Origin: CAYJBH01 sp964368815
GTDB taxonomy: Bacteria; Bacillota; Clostridia; Oscillospirales; Ruminococcaceae
Assembly: GCA_964368815.1 (NCBI GenBank)
Contig: CAYJDA010000003.1
Coordinates: forward strand, 62,001 to 126,000
DNA: 64,000 nt
Direction of reading: 5' to 3'
Shown here piece by piece: positions 61,322 to 64,000 of the stretch; within the stretch, counting starts at the first letter, position 1; every line of letters starts with the position of its first letter. Below the pieces are notes generated by a model. That model was not told the origin of the DNA. It did not search any database and worked only from the letters and a program-made list of their open reading frames with translations. A program made the position numbers and the translations under genes.

Positions 61322-61876
61322 ATGAGCGAGATGACTTCTAAGTATGAAAAAAAGATGGATGATGTAATTGAACGCCTTGAAAAAGAGCTTGCTAACATTC
61401 GTGCCGGACGTGCGAATCCTTCGGTGTTAGATAGGGTTTCTGTTGATTACTATGGCGTAGACACTCCTATTAATCAGGTGGCTGCGGTTGCTACCCCTGA
61501 AGCAAGAACACTAACAATAACTCCGTGGGATCCATCCTTGATGTCACTAATCGAAAAAGCTATATTAAAATCTGACCTTGGATTAAACCCCAGCAACGAC
61601 GGTAGAACAATGAGGCTTAACTTCCCTGCCCCGACAGAGGAACGCAGAAAAGCGCTTTCTAAAGAGGTTCACACCTATTGTGAAGAGGCAAAGGTTGCTG
61701 TGCGTAACGTTCGTCGAGATGCAATAGATAAATTTAAGGCAATGAAAAAATCATCCGAAATAACCGAAGATGATTTAAAAGATCTCGAAAACGAAGTTCA
61801 AAAGATAACCGATAAAAAAATAAAACTACTCGACGAAATATATTCAAAGAAAAATAAAGAGATAATGGAGATATGA
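61322..61876 (+). CDS. frr: Ribosome recycling factor
   Basis: Splits the post-termination ribosome with EF-G; 184 aa. It contains ELANIRAGRANPSVLDRVSVDYYG, INQVAAVATPEARTLTI, FPAPTEERRKALSKEVH and the helical C-terminus RNVRRDAIDKFKAMKK, all hallmarks of the family. A strong AAGGAGG precedes the ATG. Overlaps uppS by 4 bp. Confidence 0.97.
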   Translation: MSEMTSKYEKKMDDVIERLEKELANIRAGRANPSVLDRVSVDYYGVDTPINQVAAVATPEARTLTITPWDPSLMSLIEKAILKSDLGLNPSNDGRTMRLNFPAPTEERRKALSKEVHTYCEEAKVAVRNVRRDAIDKFKAMKKSSEITEDDLKDLENEVQKITDKKIKLLDEIYSKKNKEIMEI

Positions 61877-62574
61877 GCCGATTAAAAGGGCTTAATATCG
61901 GTATTATAATGGATGGTAACGGTAGATGGGCTAAAAAAAACTATCTGCCGCGACATTTAGGACACAAAAAAGGTGCTGAAGTTTTCACCGATATTGTAAA
62001 ATATTGCAATACAAGCGGTGTTAATTCCGTCACCTTTTATGCCTTTTCGACTGAAAATTGGAAAAGATCGGCCGACGAGGTGAAAAGCATAATGTCTTTA
62101 TTCAAAGAATATTTATTATTAGCTTTTGATTATGAAAAAGAAAACAATCGTGTAATTTTCATCGGCGAAAAAAACGGTCTTTCTTCTGACCTCCTCGATT
62201 TAATGAATGAAATTGAGACTGGTTCATCTAAGAAAACAGGTATGACATTATATGTTGCTGTTAACTATGGTGCAAGAGCAGAAATAGTGTCTGCTGTTAA
62301 AAAAATTGCACAATTGGTAAAAGATAAATCAATTAATGAAAATGACATTGATGAAAAGATAATTAGCGATAATATTTACACAAATGATGTTCCTGATATG
62401 GATTTTATTATTCGCCCATCCGGCGAGAAACGAATTTCCAATTTCTTGTTATGGCAGTGTGCATATTCAGAGTTTATTTTTATGGATGTACTTTGGCCGG
62501 ATTTTAAACCGGAACATCTTGAAGCAGCAGCAGTGGATTTTTATAACCGAGACAGACGATTTGGGGGTAGGTAG
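61873..62574 (+). CDS. uppS: Undecaprenyl diphosphate synthase (cis-prenyltransferase)
   Basis: Makes the C55 lipid carrier for peptidoglycan and surface glycans; 233 aa. IGIIMDGNGRWAKK holds the catalytic aspartate, HLGHKKGAEVF and TFYAFSTENWKR follow, and FIIRPSGEKRISNFLLWQCAYSEF is the C-terminal substrate region (the common form is RTSGEQRISNFLLWQ). The carrier would serve the glycan cluster of the 1-5 kb region. Overlaps frr by 4 bp (ATGA) and cdsA by one base. Confidence 0.96.
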   Translation: MSRLKGLNIGIIMDGNGRWAKKNYLPRHLGHKKGAEVFTDIVKYCNTSGVNSVTFYAFSTENWKRSADEVKSIMSLFKEYLLLAFDYEKENNRVIFIGEKNGLSSDLLDLMNEIETGSSKKTGMTLYVAVNYGARAEIVSAVKKIAQLVKDKSINENDIDEKIISDNIYTNDVPDMDFIIRPSGEKRISNFLLWQCAYSEFIFMDVLWPDFKPEHLEAAAVDFYNRDRRFGGR

Positions 62575-63425
62575 TGAAAATAAGGATATTGTCATCTGCA
62601 ATTGGTTTATTAATTCTTGCAGCGGTAGTGTTTGCATATTTTACGCCGGTATTTAACATAGCAGTTGTAATTGTACTGTGCATTGCGATGTATGAAATTT
62701 ATAAATGCTTTGGTCTAAAGGCGCTTCCTATTTTGCTGGTAGAGTGGCTTATAGCTGTTATACTTGCCTTTTCGAATATCAAATGGGTATTAGATTTAAC
62801 TGTTCCGGCCTTGTTTGCACTTATGATCATATTTGCTATTTATATCATTAAAAAACCGGACGAAAATAATATTCATCAACTGCTTGGAATGTTATCCTAT
62901 ACAATGCTAATTATTTTTTGCTTTTATCCATTTGTTTTTTTTAGAACATATTTTGAGTCACTCCCTAACAGATCTGACGCTGTGTATTTTATGTTACTTT
63001 GTATGGCTATGGGTTGGGGCGCGGATGCTTTTGCATATTTTGTGGGTCGTGCTTATGGAAAACGAAAATTATCTCCTAAAATCAGTCCAAACAAAACCAT
63101 AGAAGGTGCAATCGGTGGATTATTTGGCTCAGCGTTTTTTGTCATACTTTTATCAATTGTTTATGTTAATATTATCTCCTTACTTGGATTTAAAACAGTA
63201 ATTACATTGGATGCTCCTACAATTGTTATATTAATTATATTATCTACAATCGGTGCTTGTCTCGGAGTTATTGGCGACCTTCTTGCATCGGCAGTTAAGC
63301 GTCATTGTAGAATTAAAGATTTTGGTTCTATGATGCCGGGACATGGCGGAGTACTTGATCGCTTCGATAGTGTATTATTTATTGCACCAATGATGGTTAT
63401 TTATATAAACTATTTTATTAATTAA
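62574..63425 (+). CDS. cdsA: Phosphatidate cytidylyltransferase
   Basis: Integral membrane enzyme of 283 aa making CDP-diacylglycerol for phospholipid synthesis. About eight hydrophobic helices precede the signature GWGADAFAYFVGRAYGK and KLSPKISPNKTIEGAIGGL, and the C-terminal signature is SAVKRHCRIKDFGSMMPGHGGVLDRFDS. It starts at GTG overlapping the uppS stop (TAGTG). Confidence 0.96.
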   Translation: MKIRILSSAIGLLILAAVVFAYFTPVFNIAVVIVLCIAMYEIYKCFGLKALPILLVEWLIAVILAFSNIKWVLDLTVPALFALMIIFAIYIIKKPDENNIHQLLGMLSYTMLIIFCFYPFVFFRTYFESLPNRSDAVYFMLLCMAMGWGADAFAYFVGRAYGKRKLSPKISPNKTIEGAIGGLFGSAFFVILLSIVYVNIISLLGFKTVITLDAPTIVILIILSTIGACLGVIGDLLASAVKRHCRIKDFGSMMPGHGGVLDRFDSVLFIAPMMVIYINYFIN

Positions 63426-63431
63426 GTAATT

Positions 63432-64000
63432 ATGAAAAATTTAGTATTATTAGGTTCTACGGGCTCAATTGGAATTCAAACATTAAGCCTTGTAAATAAA
63501 TTAAATTATAGGGTTTTAGCACTTAGCTGTAACTCTAGCATTGAGCTGTTAGAAAAACAGATTGATTTGCATAAACCTTCCTTTGTAGGTATAACCGACG
63601 AAAAGAAGGCAAAACTCTTAAAGCCAAGAAGTTTTATAGAGAAGGTTTTTGTTGGTGAGGATGCTTCAAGTATGCTTGCATCTTTACCAAATGCAGATAT
63701 TGTTTTAAATGCTGTAGTTGGTATTGCCGGACTTCGCTCAACTCTATCAGCACTTGAAAATGGTATCGATGTTGCGCTTGCTAACAAAGAAAGTCTTGTT
63801 GCAGGTGGAAAACTTGTTATCGATACCGCAAAACGCAATAATGCTAACATTATTCCTGTAGATAGCGAACATAGCGCCATTTTTCAATGTTTACAAACAA
63901 ATGATGAAAAGCAAAATCTAAGGAAAATTTGGCTCACTGCCAGTGGAGGGCCATTTTTTGGCAAATCTAAACATGAACTAAGTTCAGTGACGGTTGAAGA
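63432..64000 (+). CDS. dxr: 1-deoxy-D-xylulose 5-phosphate reductoisomerase (N-terminal part)
   Basis: Second MEP-pathway enzyme, NADPH-dependent; about 189 codons visible before the window end. NLVLLGSTGSIGIQT is the NADPH-binding start, VLNAVVGIAGLRSTLSALENG and ALANKESLVAGG follow, IIPVDSEHSAIFQC carries the metal ligands, and LTASGGPFFGKS the substrate loop. It completes the pyrH-frr-uppS-cdsA-dxr order. The C-terminal half lies beyond the window. Confidence 0.95.
   Translation, partial: MKNLVLLGSTGSIGIQTLSLVNKLNYRVLALSCNSSIELLEKQIDLHKPSFVGITDEKKAKLLKPRSFIEKVFVGEDASSMLASLPNADIVLNAVVGIAGLRSTLSALENGIDVALANKESLVAGGKLVIDTAKRNNANIIPVDSEHSAIFQCLQTNDEKQNLRKIWLTASGGPFFGKSKHELSSVTVE

Overview
The window (64 kb, AT-rich, one 10-N assembly gap at 29585-29594) looks like a draft chromosome contig from a low-GC, endospore-forming anaerobe of the class Clostridia, most likely near the Oscillospiraceae/Ruminococcaceae. 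The reasons are a complete spoIIIA operon (AA to AH), the spoIIGA-sigE pair, a GerA-type germination locus with a sigma-G-like promoter, a SCIFF ranthipeptide pair (scfA-scfB), class A RNase P RNA, and regular sigma-A promoters (TTGACA/TTGAAT, 17 bp, TATAAT). No phage, transposon or CRISPR array was seen.

Layout. 1-5449 (minus): five glycosyltransferases (one GT2 cut by the window edge, four GT-B/GT4-type) behind a consensus promoter; this is the end of a surface-polysaccharide cluster. 5557-10548: three Gfo/Idh/MocA dehydrogenases, a ThuA-like protein and an AraC regulator, probably for oxidative (3-keto-type) sugar or polyol catabolism. 10.7-19.2 kb: OGG-type glycosylase, then ComF, RecD2, a 43-codon small membrane ORF, M18 aminopeptidase, a CoaE-lytic transglycosylase fusion, TsaC and PrfA. 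19.3-29.6 kb: an S1-domain protein facing a long minus-strand housekeeping run asp23-nusB-xseA-xseB-ispA-dxs-tlyA-nadK-recN-tyrS. 29.7-34.5 kb: spoIIIAH to spoIIIAA. 34.6-38.8 kb (plus): membrane-anchored SGNH hydrolase with helical repeats, spoIIGA, sigE, a DUF1292 protein and a roughly 190-nt structured RNA that I call 6S RNA. 38.9-40.9 kb: redoxin and NADH oxidase.

40.9-46.1 kb (minus): GT2, zinc-ribbon membrane protein, and a germination locus of gerAA followed by an unusual GerAB-GerAC fusion with an internal lipobox. 46.1-53.4 kb (mostly plus): DUF421/DUF4363 pair, nrdR, RluA-type pseudouridine synthase, lipoprotein, ZIP transporter, pyrE, citrate synthase, sugar isomerase. 53.4-56.5 kb (minus): another Gfo/Idh-isomerase pair and an AraC/GyrI-like regulator whose expected start codon is GTA. 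56.5-56.8 kb: intergenic palindromes and 42-nt direct repeats. 56.8-64 kb: gdhA, zinc-ribbon/TM2 protein, rnpB, scfA-scfB, and the conserved pyrH-frr-uppS-cdsA-dxr cluster (dxr cut by the edge).

The most interesting items are the CoaE-SLT fusion, the GerAB-GerAC fusion, the 53-residue SCIFF precursor, the untypical DNG motif in SpoIIGA, the 6S RNA candidate, the GTA start and the paired intergenic palindromes. Several starts were moved because promoters or Shine-Dalgarno sites occupy the longest-ORF start. All function calls rest on recognising motifs by eye; no database search was possible.
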